Positions 7,830-15,667 of a stretch of DNA of 64,000 nt are shown here, one piece after another. Below the pieces are notes generated by a model. The model saw only the letters and a list, made by a program, of their open reading frames with translations, was not told the DNA's origin and searched no databases. The position numbers and the translations under genes are program-made. The stretch covers positions 16,753-80,752 of the forward strand of contig NZ_VTOY01000010.1 of the NCBI RefSeq assembly GCF_008271295.1, written 5' to 3'. Within the stretch, counting starts at the first letter, position 1. Every line of letters begins with the position of its first letter. This DNA comes from Pseudoselenomonas ruminis. Its GTDB lineage: Bacteria; Bacillota; Negativicutes; Selenomonadales; Selenomonadaceae.

Positions 7830-9314
7830 TTAGAGGGATTTTATATTTGATGCTTTTTGTGCGCGGATATGGGTTAGTAATTCTTCGAGTATTTTCCACT
7901 CTCGTAAATTGAAAGCGTTATGGATAGACATGGTGAGATGATCGGGAGGGTGAATGGGGGCTGGCAGATTGGTAATCAACAAATCATAAGCTAGGTGAGT
8001 AGGAACAAATTTTATATGGAAGTTATCCTGAAACCGTGAGAATATTTCCTGTTTGATTTTTTCTTCGTATATGGGGCCGTAATCTGTCAGCATCGATAAA
8101 GATATAACGGATTCTGTAGCTGTTAAATCAAAGTATTGGCTGCATAATAAGATGTAGTGCGGGAGCAGGTAACGGGCGTCGGTGAAACAACGGCCGCAGG
8201 GGTGTGGGGCCAGTGCTTGATAGAGGTTTTGGATATGTGTAGCGAAATTGGGATAGGTGGTTTGATAAGTCTTGAGAAATGGATAACGTTCGGGAAGATC
8301 GGAACTACCGCTGAATAAGGCCCCATGAAAATGGAGACGGTGTAATTTTTGACGAAAGCTAGGTGCACCCATACCAACCCAGTCAGGGAAATTGCGGGCA
8401 AAAACAGCCATGAAATGGTCGGTGGCTGTAAGTGGCAGACAGTCAAAACCGCGGGCATCGCGGGCTGCGGCAAAAAGACATTGTTGGATATTTTCGCCAA
8501 AGGGGAATGCATGGAGCAGGTAAAAGATAAATTGACATTCGGCGGTAATGATGGGGAGACGGAAGCGCTGAAAAAAGCGTTGGATGGCAGGCAGGCAAGT
8601 TTTGTAGGCTTCATTATTAAGTCCTAATTCGACAGGAATGGGGGACGAAAGCGGGTGGCGTAGCGTCAAACGGTGCGCGATGATGGCCAGCCAATAGGAA
8701 AAATGCTTACGATCGTTGATAGACATGGGAAAATCAAGAGCATTTAAAATGTCCTCGATGGCATTCATGATGCGTTGACGTGATATGCCTGGAAAGGGCC
8801 AATCGTAGCCACGATAGATTTGCAGATAAAAATTGTTGAAGAAGTAGCGAATTTGCATTTCTTCGCCGGAAAGTCGCATATTAGCGATGTCGAGCGATAA
8901 TGAAAAGGCAGAAATCGCATCGCGCATAGGGGAAAGTGTACGATAAAGGGAAGCTGGACTAAGGTAATGGGTTAGGCAGAACGCGGTTGTCGAATCAGCT
9001 GTTTCTAAAAATATCGTATGGAAAAAGGAATAGGTCATCGATTCCTGGGCCAATTTCGTGTAGATGGTGTGAATGTTAAGCCAAGGGGCACGATATAGCC
9101 GTATCCCAAGTGCAGTACTGCGTTCAATATGGAAGTCCTTGTCGTAGTGTTCGCGCAAGAGCTCGGTAAGGTTTTTGAGATGTTTGTGAATGGTTCGCTC
9201 GGAAAGTCCGAGTTTTTGGGCCAGTTCTTGACAGGAAAAGTAACAGTCGTTCGAATCTAAAAGACTGAGCAAGGCATATTCTTTTTGCTGGGATTTGTCG
9301 AGAATGGGTAGCAA
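7830..9314 (-). CDS. Mga-type transcriptional regulator, probable activator of the lar operon
   Basis: A 494-residue regulator. The N-terminus holds a winged helix-turn-helix (about residues 10-60; YFSCQELAQKLGLSERTIHKHLKNL), followed by an Mga-like second HTH region (about 75-160) and a long helical domain. No clear PTS EIIA or EIIB phospho-site was found, so it fits the M-protein trans-acting regulator family rather than a full PTS-regulated antiterminator. It starts at TTG 9314 with AAGGA 6 bases upstream. It is divergent from larA with a 176-base shared promoter region, which suggests it controls lactate racemase. In Lactobacillus plantarum that job is done by an unrelated Crp-type protein, LarR. 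Confidence 0.7.
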   Translation of the reverse strand: MLPILDKSQQKEYALLSLLDSNDCYFSCQELAQKLGLSERTIHKHLKNLTELLREHYDKDFHIERSTALGIRLYRAPWLNIHTIYTKLAQESMTYSFFHTIFLETADSTTAFCLTHYLSPASLYRTLSPMRDAISAFSLSLDIANMRLSGEEMQIRYFFNNFYLQIYRGYDWPFPGISRQRIMNAIEDILNALDFPMSINDRKHFSYWLAIIAHRLTLRHPLSSPIPVELGLNNEAYKTCLPAIQRFFQRFRLPIITAECQFIFYLLHAFPFGENIQQCLFAAARDARGFDCLPLTATDHFMAVFARNFPDWVGMGAPSFRQKLHRLHFHGALFSGSSDLPERYPFLKTYQTTYPNFATHIQNLYQALAPHPCGRCFTDARYLLPHYILLCSQYFDLTATESVISLSMLTDYGPIYEEKIKQEIFSRFQDNFHIKFVPTHLAYDLLITNLPAPIHPPDHLTMSIHNAFNLREWKILEELLTHIRAQKASNIKSL

Positions 9315-9359
9315 GAGAATCCTTCTTTCTGAATGTCGTGAGGGTTTGCAGTTTTTACG

Positions 9360-9407
9360 GTAACATACTGTAAGTATTGATGAAACAAATTAATTGGCTT
9401 ATGTTAC
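9360..9407 (+). promoter_or_regulatory. Probable larA promoter with inverted repeat
   Basis: TTGATG (9377-9382), 17 bases, TATGTT (9400-9405) is a reasonable promoter for larA. Exact 8-base arms GTAACATA (9360-9367) and TATGTTAC (9400-9407) flank it, the right arm covering the -10. This could be a regulator site. Confidence 0.45.
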
Positions 9408-9490
9408 GCTATATTTGTCTTGCGGAAGACAGTTTGTGTTAAATCTTATTGTACTCAAAATGGAAGCATTTGGAAAGAGAGGTTTTTACA

Positions 9491-10765
9491 ATGGAAATTT
9501 CGTTGCCGTATGACAAAGGAGCAATTAAGGCTGAAATAGCTGATGAAAATTTATTGGCGGTATTAGAGTCCAAGGCGGCAGGATATAAAGCCGATAAGGG
9601 ACAAGAGAAGCTAGTGGAAGAGTCGTTGGATAATCCTATTGGTTCTCCACGGTTAGAGGAATTGGTAAAAGGGAAGAAAAAAATAACGATTATTAGCTCG
9701 GATCATACGCGTCCAGTTCCGTCACATATTACGATGCCGATTCTCTTGCGTCGAATTCGTTCGGTTGAGCCGGAGGCACAAATCAGTATTCTGGTGGCTA
9801 CAGGATTCCATCGTCCGTCAACACATGAAGAGCTGGTGGCCAAGTACGGGGAAGAAATCGTACGTAACGAAAACATCGTCATGCATGTATCAACGGATGA
9901 TTCCTCTATGACAAAAATTGGAACATTGCCAAGTGGTGGTGAATGCATCGTCAATCGCACAGCTGTTGAGGCCGATTTGTTAATTGCAGAAGGCTTTATT
10001 GAGTCGCATTTTTTTGCCGGTTTTTCGGGCGGGCGTAAGTCAGTTCTACCAGGCGTTGCTTCGTATAAGACGATTATGGCTAATCACTGTGGTGAGTTCA
10101 TTAATTCGAATTTTGCGCGTACGGGCAATTTGCTGGATAATCCGATTCATCGCGATATGGTTTATGCAGCACGTACAGCTGGGTTAACGTTTATCTTAAA
10201 TGTTGTGCTTAATGAAGATAAAGAAATCATTGGTTCGTTTGCTGGCGATCTCGAGCGAGCCCATGAAAAGGGGTGTGCATTTGTAGCAGATTTGGCACAT
10301 GTGCCACCCGTACAGGCTGACATTACGATATCAACCAATGGCGGTTACCCGCTTGACCAGAATATTTATCAGGCAGTTAAGGGCATGACAGCTGCCGAAG
10401 CGGCTAACAAGGATGGCGGTACGATTGTTATGGTAGCTGGCTGCGCTGATGGTCATGGTGGTGAGGGGTTCTATCATAATCTGGCGGATGTGCAAACGCC
10501 ACAGGAATTTTTGCAGAAAGCGATAAGCACGCCACGTCTTGAGACAATTCCCGACCAGTGGACGTCGCAGATTTTGGCGAGAATACTTTCGCATCATCGC
10601 GTCATTGTTGTGTCGGATCTGGTTCAGGCACATCTTATTACGGACATGCATATGGAATTGGCCAAAAGTTTTGATGAAGCAATGAACATGGCGTATAAAT
10701 ATGAAGGAAACGAAGCAAAGGTAGCTGTCATTCCGGATGGACTAGCTGTTATTGTAGGGGAATAA
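9491..10765 (+). CDS. larA: Lactate racemase LarA (nickel-pincer enzyme)
   Basis: A 424-residue enzyme interconverting D- and L-lactate, using a covalently bound nickel-pincer nucleotide. The motifs are DHTRPVP (71-77), ATGFHRPSTHEE (His107), ESHFFAGFSGGRKSVLPG (His173, Lys183) and NHCGEF (His199). These correspond, offset by one, to His108, His174, Lys184 and His200 of the L. plantarum enzyme, where the Lys carries the cofactor. ATG 9491 is preceded by AGAGAGG at 8 bases; upstream in-frame starts lack a ribosome site. The larD, larB and larC neighbours support lactate racemase rather than another LarA-family epimerase. Confidence 0.92.
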   Translation: MEISLPYDKGAIKAEIADENLLAVLESKAAGYKADKGQEKLVEESLDNPIGSPRLEELVKGKKKITIISSDHTRPVPSHITMPILLRRIRSVEPEAQISILVATGFHRPSTHEELVAKYGEEIVRNENIVMHVSTDDSSMTKIGTLPSGGECIVNRTAVEADLLIAEGFIESHFFAGFSGGRKSVLPGVASYKTIMANHCGEFINSNFARTGNLLDNPIHRDMVYAARTAGLTFILNVVLNEDKEIIGSFAGDLERAHEKGCAFVADLAHVPPVQADITISTNGGYPLDQNIYQAVKGMTAAEAANKDGGTIVMVAGCADGHGGEGFYHNLADVQTPQEFLQKAISTPRLETIPDQWTSQILARILSHHRVIVVSDLVQAHLITDMHMELAKSFDEAMNMAYKYEGNEAKVAVIPDGLAVIVGE

Positions 10766-10784
10766 AAGGATAGGAGAATGATTT

Positions 10785-11507
10785 ATGGAACATCAATTGT
10801 TGGCAGAATTTATGGGGACAGCCCTGATGATTATTTTTGGTATTGGCGTACATTGCGATGACACGCTGTTACATACGAAATATAATGGCTCAGGCCATAT
10901 CTTTGCGATAACAACCTGGTCATTTGGTATTACGGTTTCGCTATATTTGTTTGGTGATGTTTGCATCAATCCGGCAATGGTATTGGCACAGGCAATTCTT
11001 GGAAATATTTCTTGGGGGATGGTGTTGCCGATTTCTTTGGTGGAACTTGCTGGTGGCTTTTTTGGTGCGGCGATTATGTGGTTTTGTTATGCGGATCATT
11101 TTAAAGCTTCGGTGGGAAAAATCGACCCAGTACGCATTCGTAATATTTTTTCGACGACACCAGGCATTCGCAATTTACCACGTAATTTCTTTTGCGAGTT
11201 TTTTGCAACTTTTATTTTTATATCCGGTATTTTAGGGATTTTGCAGGCTTGTCAGGGGACTGCAGCAATGTTGGCGCCGATTGCTATTGGGCTATTAGTT
11301 TGGGCTATTGGTATGGGAATGGGTGGTACCACTGGATTTGCGATGAACCTTGCTCGTGATATGGGACCGCGCCTGGCTCATGCGGTTTTACCGATTCAGA
11401 ATAAGGCAGATAACGATTGGCAATATGGTATTCTGGTTCCAGGAATTGCTCCGTTCTTTGGTGCTGCTGCGGCGGCGATTTTTATGCGTGGATTCTTTGG
11501 GATTTGA
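10785..11507 (+). CDS. larD: Aquaglyceroporin-type channel, probable lactic acid channel LarD
   Basis: A 240-residue MIP-family membrane channel with six transmembrane helices. The first pore motif is intact (INPAMVLAQA), while the second is NLARD instead of NPARD, a change also seen in glycerol/lactate facilitators of lactobacilli. In L. plantarum the aquaglyceroporin LarD passes undissociated lactic acid and sits in the lar operon. Here it follows larA by 19 bases, so the same role is likely. Glycerol transport cannot be ruled out from sequence. It is followed by a terminator before larB. Confidence 0.85.
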   Translation: MEHQLLAEFMGTALMIIFGIGVHCDDTLLHTKYNGSGHIFAITTWSFGITVSLYLFGDVCINPAMVLAQAILGNISWGMVLPISLVELAGGFFGAAIMWFCYADHFKASVGKIDPVRIRNIFSTTPGIRNLPRNFFCEFFATFIFISGILGILQACQGTAAMLAPIAIGLLVWAIGMGMGGTTGFAMNLARDMGPRLAHAVLPIQNKADNDWQYGILVPGIAPFFGAAAAAIFMRGFFGI

Positions 11508-11513
11508 TTGGAT

Positions 11514-11548
11514 GGACAAAACCTTCCCTATGGGGAAGGTTTTGTTGT
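11514..11548 (+). terminator. Hairpin between larD and larB
   Basis: ACAAAACCTTCCC and GGGAAGGTTTTGT form a 13-bp stem with a short loop, ending in TTTTGTTGT. It probably ends or attenuates the larAD transcript, so structural genes would be made in excess of the cofactor genes larBC. Confidence 0.75.
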
Positions 11549-11614
11549 CGAAAGGATTTTTCATCTTTAGCGCGAATAGATGTAATTGGTTAGATATAGA
11601 ATTGAGGTGGCCGA

Positions 11615-12373
11615 ATGACTGAGGCAGAGATAATCCATTTGTTGCAAGAATATAAAGCTGGAACAATTACCGAAGACGATGCCGTAAAAAAAATTGTGGA
11701 TGTTCCCTTTGAGGAAATGCGGTTTGCCGAGGTGGACCATCATCGTGAGCTGCGGCAGGGAATGCCCGAAGTTATTTATGCGGCGGGAAAAACGCCAGCG
11801 CAGGTGCGGGATATCTTTTATTCCCTTTATACGCATAGTGAGGGGAACCTTTTGGCGACCAGGGCGGAGCGGGAACATTATGAAAAGGTGCGGGAGAAAG
11901 TGCCTGAGGCGGTATACGATGAAACGGCCCGCATGATTTATCTGGACCGCGACGAGAGAATCCAGCGCGATGAGGCGCATAAAATCCTGATTCTGACGGC
12001 TGGTACCAGCGATATTCCCGTAGCCGAGGAGGCACGGCTGACGGCTTATCTCTTCGGCAATTATGTGACGGCTTGTTACGATTGCGGTGTAGCGGGAATC
12101 CATCGGCTCTTTGCCCATTTGCCCGCGATAAAGGAGGCAAATGTTCTCGTGGTCATTGCGGGAATGGAGGGAGCCTTGGCCAGCGTAGTGGGCGGACTTA
12201 CGGACAAGCCGGTAATTGCCGTGCCGACAAGTGTCGGTTATGGAGCGTCTTTCCATGGCGTGGCGGCACTGCTGTCGATGCTTAACAGTTGTGCTATGGG
12301 AGTATCGGTGGTTAATATTGATAATGGCTTTGGTGCCGGGGCACTGGCCAGCAAGATAAACAAATTGAGGTGA
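11615..12373 (+). CDS. larB: Pyridinium-3,5-biscarboxylic acid mononucleotide synthase LarB
   Basis: A 252-residue enzyme for the first step of nickel-pincer cofactor synthesis: carboxylation of nicotinic acid adenine dinucleotide and release of AMP. The C-terminal two thirds are PurE-like: LILTAGTSDIPVAEEA, YDCGVAGIHRLFAH, VVIAGMEGALASVVGG, then VIAVPTSVGYGASFHGV. The N-terminal part (VDHHRELRQGMPEVI) is typical of LarB. ATG 11615 follows GAGGTGG. It is 4 bases before larC. Confidence 0.93.
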   Translation: MTEAEIIHLLQEYKAGTITEDDAVKKIVDVPFEEMRFAEVDHHRELRQGMPEVIYAAGKTPAQVRDIFYSLYTHSEGNLLATRAEREHYEKVREKVPEAVYDETARMIYLDRDERIQRDEAHKILILTAGTSDIPVAEEARLTAYLFGNYVTACYDCGVAGIHRLFAHLPAIKEANVLVVIAGMEGALASVVGGLTDKPVIAVPTSVGYGASFHGVAALLSMLNSCAMGVSVVNIDNGFGAGALASKINKLR

Positions 12374-12377
12374 AACA

Positions 12378-13589
12378 ATGCGCGCAATATATCTGGATTG
12401 CTTTGCCGGAATCAGCGGCAACATGTTTTTGGGAGCTATGCTTCAGGCCGGTGTGCCAGCCGCTGTGCTGGAAAAAGAATTAGTGAAATTACCCATCGGG
12501 GATGAATTCTTTTTGAAGGTTTCTGATGTTGTCCGGAATGGTATTCATGCTGCGTATGTCGAGGTAAAAGAAACAAAAGCAATAAATCACGAGCATGAAC
12601 ATCACCATCATCATCATGAGCATCGTACGATGCGGGATATCCGGGAAATGCTGGAGCAGTCGTCACTGGCAATGCCGATTAAGCAGCAGGCTTTGGCAAT
12701 TTTTATGGAAATAGCCAAAGCAGAGGGGAAGGTTCATGGAAAGCCAGCTGATGAGGTGGCCTTTCATGAAGTCGGTGCAGTTGATTCGGTGGTGGATATC
12801 GTTGGCGCAGCCATTTGCCTGGATTACCTGGGCATCGAGCGCGTTTTCGTTTCGCCGCTGACTTTGGGCAGTGGCTTCGTCTCCTGCGCCCATGGGCTCA
12901 TGCCTATACCAGCGCCAGCCGTCGCTGAGCTTTTGCTGGGGTGGCAGACAATGCCTGGGACGGAAAAGAAGGAATTGGTGACGCCAACTGGCGCGGGAAT
13001 TGTTAAAGCGTTAGGCGTTTACAGCGAAGGTCTTCCAAAGGGATTTGAAGCAGAATGTATTGGCTATGGCGCTGGCAGCCATGAGCTGACGATTCCCAAT
13101 GTCCTGCGGCTTTACGTTGGGGAATACCGCGGAACGGAAAGCGGCAATCTGTCAATCCTTGAGGCAAATATCGATGATATGAATCCGCAGCTATATGGTT
13201 ATCTCTTTGACAAATTATTCGCAGCGGGAGCGCTGGACGTTTGGACGACGCCAATATTAATGAAGAAAAACCGTCCGGCCCAGAAGCTGTCGGTCCTGGT
13301 CGACGAAGCCGGAAAAGATGCCTGCGTGAATCTCATCTTCACCGAGTCGACAAGTATCGGCGTGCGGGTCATGCCCGTGGCAAAACGGCTGGAAGCGTCC
13401 CGCCATATTGCCAAAGTCGAAACGAAATACGGTGTGGTAAACTGCAAGGTAAGTGCCTGGAAGGGGAAACTTTGCAGCTTGTCGCCGGAATACGAGGACT
13501 GCCGCCGGCTCGCAGAAGAAAAGACCGTCCCGTTAAAGGAAGTACAGCAGGAAGCCGTGCGGGTATTCAAAGAACGTCTCGGCGAATGA
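12378..13589 (+). CDS. larC: Nickel-insertion protein LarC, single uninterrupted frame
   Basis: A 403-residue CTP-dependent cyclometallase that inserts nickel into the pincer cofactor. The N-terminus YLDCFAGISGNMFLGAM is diagnostic. A His-rich loop at residues 71-82 (HEHEHHHHHHEH) is a nickel-binding stretch. The C-terminal LarC2 domain is present (EANIDDMNPQLYGYLFDKL; PILMKKNRPAQKLSVL). In L. plantarum LarC is split over two frames (larC1, larC2) and needs a ribosomal frameshift; here it is one continuous frame. AGGTGAAAC before ATG 12378 is the ribosome site. Confidence 0.94.
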   Translation: MRAIYLDCFAGISGNMFLGAMLQAGVPAAVLEKELVKLPIGDEFFLKVSDVVRNGIHAAYVEVKETKAINHEHEHHHHHHEHRTMRDIREMLEQSSLAMPIKQQALAIFMEIAKAEGKVHGKPADEVAFHEVGAVDSVVDIVGAAICLDYLGIERVFVSPLTLGSGFVSCAHGLMPIPAPAVAELLLGWQTMPGTEKKELVTPTGAGIVKALGVYSEGLPKGFEAECIGYGAGSHELTIPNVLRLYVGEYRGTESGNLSILEANIDDMNPQLYGYLFDKLFAAGALDVWTTPILMKKNRPAQKLSVLVDEAGKDACVNLIFTESTSIGVRVMPVAKRLEASRHIAKVETKYGVVNCKVSAWKGKLCSLSPEYEDCRRLAEEKTVPLKEVQQEAVRVFKERLGE

Positions 13590-13614
13590 TCGGACATCAC
13601 GCCTGCTAGTCAAG

Positions 13615-13674
13615 TTGACAAATAAGAAACCTCTCGTTACAATCAAAGTATTATTTCTGATGGTAACGGGAGGT
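13615..13674 (+). promoter_or_regulatory. Sigma-A promoter inside an inverted repeat, upstream of rpiB-like gene
   Basis: TTGACA (13615-13620), 17 bases, TACAAT (13638-13643). Inverted arms 13629-13640 (ACCTCTCGTTAC) and 13663-13674 (GTAACGGGAGGT) pair over 12 bases with one G-U. The left arm overlaps the -10 spacer; the right arm is in the leader and contains the Shine-Dalgarno GGGAGG. Confidence 0.75.
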
Positions 13675-13680
13675 ATTTTT

Positions 13681-14142
13681 ATGAAAATTGCAATGGCAAA
13701 TGACCATGCGGGTACGAATTTTAAAAAGGAAATCAAGGCGTATTTGGAGAATGAAGGCCATGAAGTAAAGGATTTTGGTACCTATGACGAAGAGTCCTGC
13801 GACTTGTCGGATTTTGTCTATCCGGCCGCTATGGCAGTGGCTACGGGCGAATGCGACCGGGGGATTTTTGTCGATGGTGTCGGTTACGGCAGTGCGATGA
13901 TTGCCAACAAATTAAACGGCATCTATGCGGTAGTCTGCCAGGATCCGTTCTGTGCACAGCTGGCCCGTCAGCACAATGACAGCAACGTTTTGTGCCTGGG
14001 TGGCAAAATCATCGGCGGTGCCATCGCGATGGAGACGGTAAAGACCTGGATGCACACGGACCCGTTGACGGCTGAGAAATATGTCCGCCGCGTTCAGAAG
14101 GTCAAAGAAATCAATGACAAGCACTGTGTGCCGGTAAAATAA
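13681..14142 (+). CDS. RpiB/LacA/LacB family sugar-phosphate isomerase
   Basis: A 153-residue isomerase of the RpiB (ribose-5-phosphate isomerase B) family. It opens with MKIAMANDHAG, continues with VKDFGTYDEESCDLSDFVYPAA and GIFVDGVGYGSAMIANK, and ends with HNDSNVLCLGGKIIG. In canonical RpiB the active-site Cys lies in the segment G-x-x-x-C-G-x-G; here it reads GIFVDGVGYG, so the catalytic Cys is replaced by Asp or Val. The true substrate is therefore uncertain. ATG 13681 has GGGAGG 6 bases upstream. It has its own promoter, separate from larC. Confidence 0.75.
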   Translation: MKIAMANDHAGTNFKKEIKAYLENEGHEVKDFGTYDEESCDLSDFVYPAAMAVATGECDRGIFVDGVGYGSAMIANKLNGIYAVVCQDPFCAQLARQHNDSNVLCLGGKIIGGAIAMETVKTWMHTDPLTAEKYVRRVQKVKEINDKHCVPVK

Positions 14143-14178
14143 GACCTGTGGTCTGAGGGGCCAGTCAAGGAGAATTTC

Positions 14179-14207
14179 TTGACAAACGATAGGCCGGTCG
14201 CTATAAT
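14179..14207 (+). promoter_or_regulatory. Sigma-A promoter of yceD-rpmF
   Basis: TTGACA (14179-14184), 17 bases, TATAAT (14202-14207): full consensus, 20 bases before the start of the DUF177 gene. Confidence 0.88.
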
Positions 14208-14226
14208 GGATTGAGGTTGATGCTGA

Positions 14227-14730
14227 ATGATGAATGTTAATATTGCTGAATTAAATACCGATTTAGGCAGGGAGCTTCCCTTTTCCTTTACGACGACTGC
14301 CGAAGAACTGGATGCCGTAAGCGATGATTATGCGTTCGAAGGGCCGATTGAGGTCACGGGAACGGTGGTCTATACGGGCACCTGTTGGCGTGTGTCGGGG
14401 AATATTAAAGTCGTGAAGACTTTTGTCTGTGGTCGGTGCCTGACGGATTGCCGCGAGAATCAGTCGTATGATTTTTCGGAGGATTATAGTCGGGAAGCAG
14501 CGGAAACAGAAGACTTAGTCAATGTGTTTGAGGGAGATATGCTGGATATCCAGGATATGGTCCGGGATACCCTGCTTGCGGCCCAGCCGCTCAGTAATAT
14601 CTGCAAGCCCGATTGTAAGGGGCTTTGTCCGGTGTGCGGCCATAATCTGAACGAAGGCGATTGCGAGTGTGATCGTTTTGTTCCAGACCCGCGCATGGCA
14701 GCATTACAGCAATTATTGAAAAAAGACTAA
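14227..14730 (+). CDS. yceD: YceD/DUF177 family protein with zinc-type cysteines
   Basis: A 167-residue protein of the DUF177 (YceD) family, nearly always located just before rpmF and tied to 23S rRNA and L32 metabolism; the exact function is not established. Visible Cys groups are CGRCLTDC (about residues 78-85) and, near the C-terminus, CKPDCKGLCPVCGHNLNEGD with CEC. This matches the family pattern and suggests metal binding. The gene starts with two adjacent ATGs at 14227. Confidence 0.88.
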   Translation: MMNVNIAELNTDLGRELPFSFTTTAEELDAVSDDYAFEGPIEVTGTVVYTGTCWRVSGNIKVVKTFVCGRCLTDCRENQSYDFSEDYSREAAETEDLVNVFEGDMLDIQDMVRDTLLAAQPLSNICKPDCKGLCPVCGHNLNEGDCECDRFVPDPRMAALQQLLKKD

Positions 14731-14772
14731 GTTCCCCATAGGAACACAAAGACTTAAGGAGGTGTATCCGAC

Positions 14773-14952
14773 ATGGCAGTACCAAAGCGTAAAACTTCTA
14801 AAGCTCGCCGCGACCAGCGTCGTGCTAACTGGAAATTGGAGGCTCCGGGTTTCGTTTCTTGCCCGCAGTGCCACGAGCCGAAGATGCCTCATCATGTATG
14901 CCCGGAATGCGGCTATTATGATGGCAAAGAGGTTGTCAAGGCAGCAGAATAA
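14773..14952 (+). CDS. rpmF: 50S ribosomal protein L32
   Basis: A 59-residue protein: [17 protein letters not shown], then [20 protein letters not shown] and [13 protein letters not shown]. The two CxxC pairs are the zinc-ribbon form of L32. AAGGAGGTG (14757-14764) is a strong ribosome site 8 bases before ATG 14773. It is co-transcribed with yceD, as in most bacteria. Confidence 0.96.
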   Translation: MAVPKRKTSKARRDQRRANWKLEAPGFVSCPQCHEPKMPHHVCPECGYYDGKEVVKAAE

Positions 14953-14964
14953 TTAGAAGCTGTA

Positions 14965-14998
14965 TAAGCAGGACTATGTTGTCCTGCTTATTTTATTT
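14965..14998 (+). terminator. Terminator after rpmF
   Basis: TAAGCAGGAC (14965-14974) and GTCCTGCTTA (14981-14990) form a 10-bp stem with a 6-base loop, then TTTTATTT. Confidence 0.8.
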
Positions 14999-15006
14999 CT
15001 GAGGCA

Positions 15007-15080
15007 CTTGCATTTTTAGGACATACCATTTATAATAGACCATTATATGAGATTGTAGTAGCAGGTACTAAAAATGCAAG
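15007..15080 (+). promoter_or_regulatory. fapR promoter with FapR box inside a 13-bp inverted repeat
   Basis: TTGCAT (15008-15013), 17 bases, TATAAT (15031-15036). GTAGTAGCAGGTACTAA (15055-15071) resembles the FapR operator TTAGTACC-N-GGTACTAA, with an intact right half. Exact arms CTTGCATTTTTAG (15007-15019) and CTAAAAATGCAAG (15068-15080) enclose the promoter and the box. Confidence 0.78.
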
Positions 15081-15091
15081 GGGGTGTTTGG

Positions 15092-15652
15092 ATGGCACGA
15101 GTCAAAAAAAAGGAGCGTCAACGGCTGCTTTTGGAACAAGTCAAGACGAAACCTTTTTTGACAGATGAAGAGCTGGCAAAATACTTGGAAGTCAGTGTTC
15201 AGACGATTCGTTTGGACCGCCTGGAACTCGGCATACCGGAACTGCGGGGACGCATACGGAATATGGCAGAAAAGGCGCAGAATAAAGTAAAATCCATTCA
15301 AAGCGGTGAGGTCGTTGGTGAGCTCATCGATTTGGAGCTCGGTCATTCAGGTATTTCCCTGCTGCGGGTAACCGATGATATGGTGTTTGCTAAGACTCAG
15401 ATTGCCAAAGGGCACTACATGTTTTCCCAGGCAAATTCCTTGGCGTTAGCTGTGATTGATGCACCGATGGCCGTCACTGGTGTGGCTAACGTAAAATACA
15501 AGGTACCAGTTCATGTCGGGGAGAAGTTGATTGCCAAGGCGGAAATCGTAAAAGTTCGCGGCAATAAGTATTTTGTATGGGTAAAGACCCATAATGAAAC
15601 CCAGGAAGTTTTCCGCGCGAAATTCATCATGGTTTCGTGGGGGGAGAAGTAA
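15092..15652 (+). CDS. fapR: Fatty acid and phospholipid synthesis repressor FapR
   Basis: A 186-residue repressor that senses malonyl-CoA. The N-terminal helix-turn-helix (about residues 20-45) reads FLTDEELAKYLEVSVQTIRL, followed by DRLELGIPELRGRIRNMAE. The C-terminal hot-dog domain carries the ligand-binding segment AQANSLA-like FSQANSLALAVID. ATG 15092 follows AAGGGGGT by 6 bases; ATG 15074 lacks a ribosome site. As first gene ahead of plsX and the fab genes, with a FapR-like box in its own promoter, it very likely autoregulates the whole operon. Confidence 0.93.
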   Translation: MARVKKKERQRLLLEQVKTKPFLTDEELAKYLEVSVQTIRLDRLELGIPELRGRIRNMAEKAQNKVKSIQSGEVVGELIDLELGHSGISLLRVTDDMVFAKTQIAKGHYMFSQANSLALAVIDAPMAVTGVANVKYKVPVHVGEKLIAKAEIVKVRGNKYFVWVKTHNETQEVFRAKFIMVSWGEK

Positions 15653-15667
15653 GGGGGATAAGGACTC

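Noticed and set aside
7830..9314. PTS-regulated antiterminator (BglG/LicR) instead of Mga type
   Set aside because: No recognisable PRD phospho-histidine pairs or EIIA/EIIB modules, and no sugar transport genes nearby.
12378..13589. Programmed frameshift in larC
   Set aside because: The reading frame is continuous from the conserved N-terminus through LarC2 to the stop.
13615..13680. N-terminal extension of the RpiB-like protein from an upstream in-frame start
   Set aside because: The region is a full promoter; the real start has a good ribosome site at 13669-13674.
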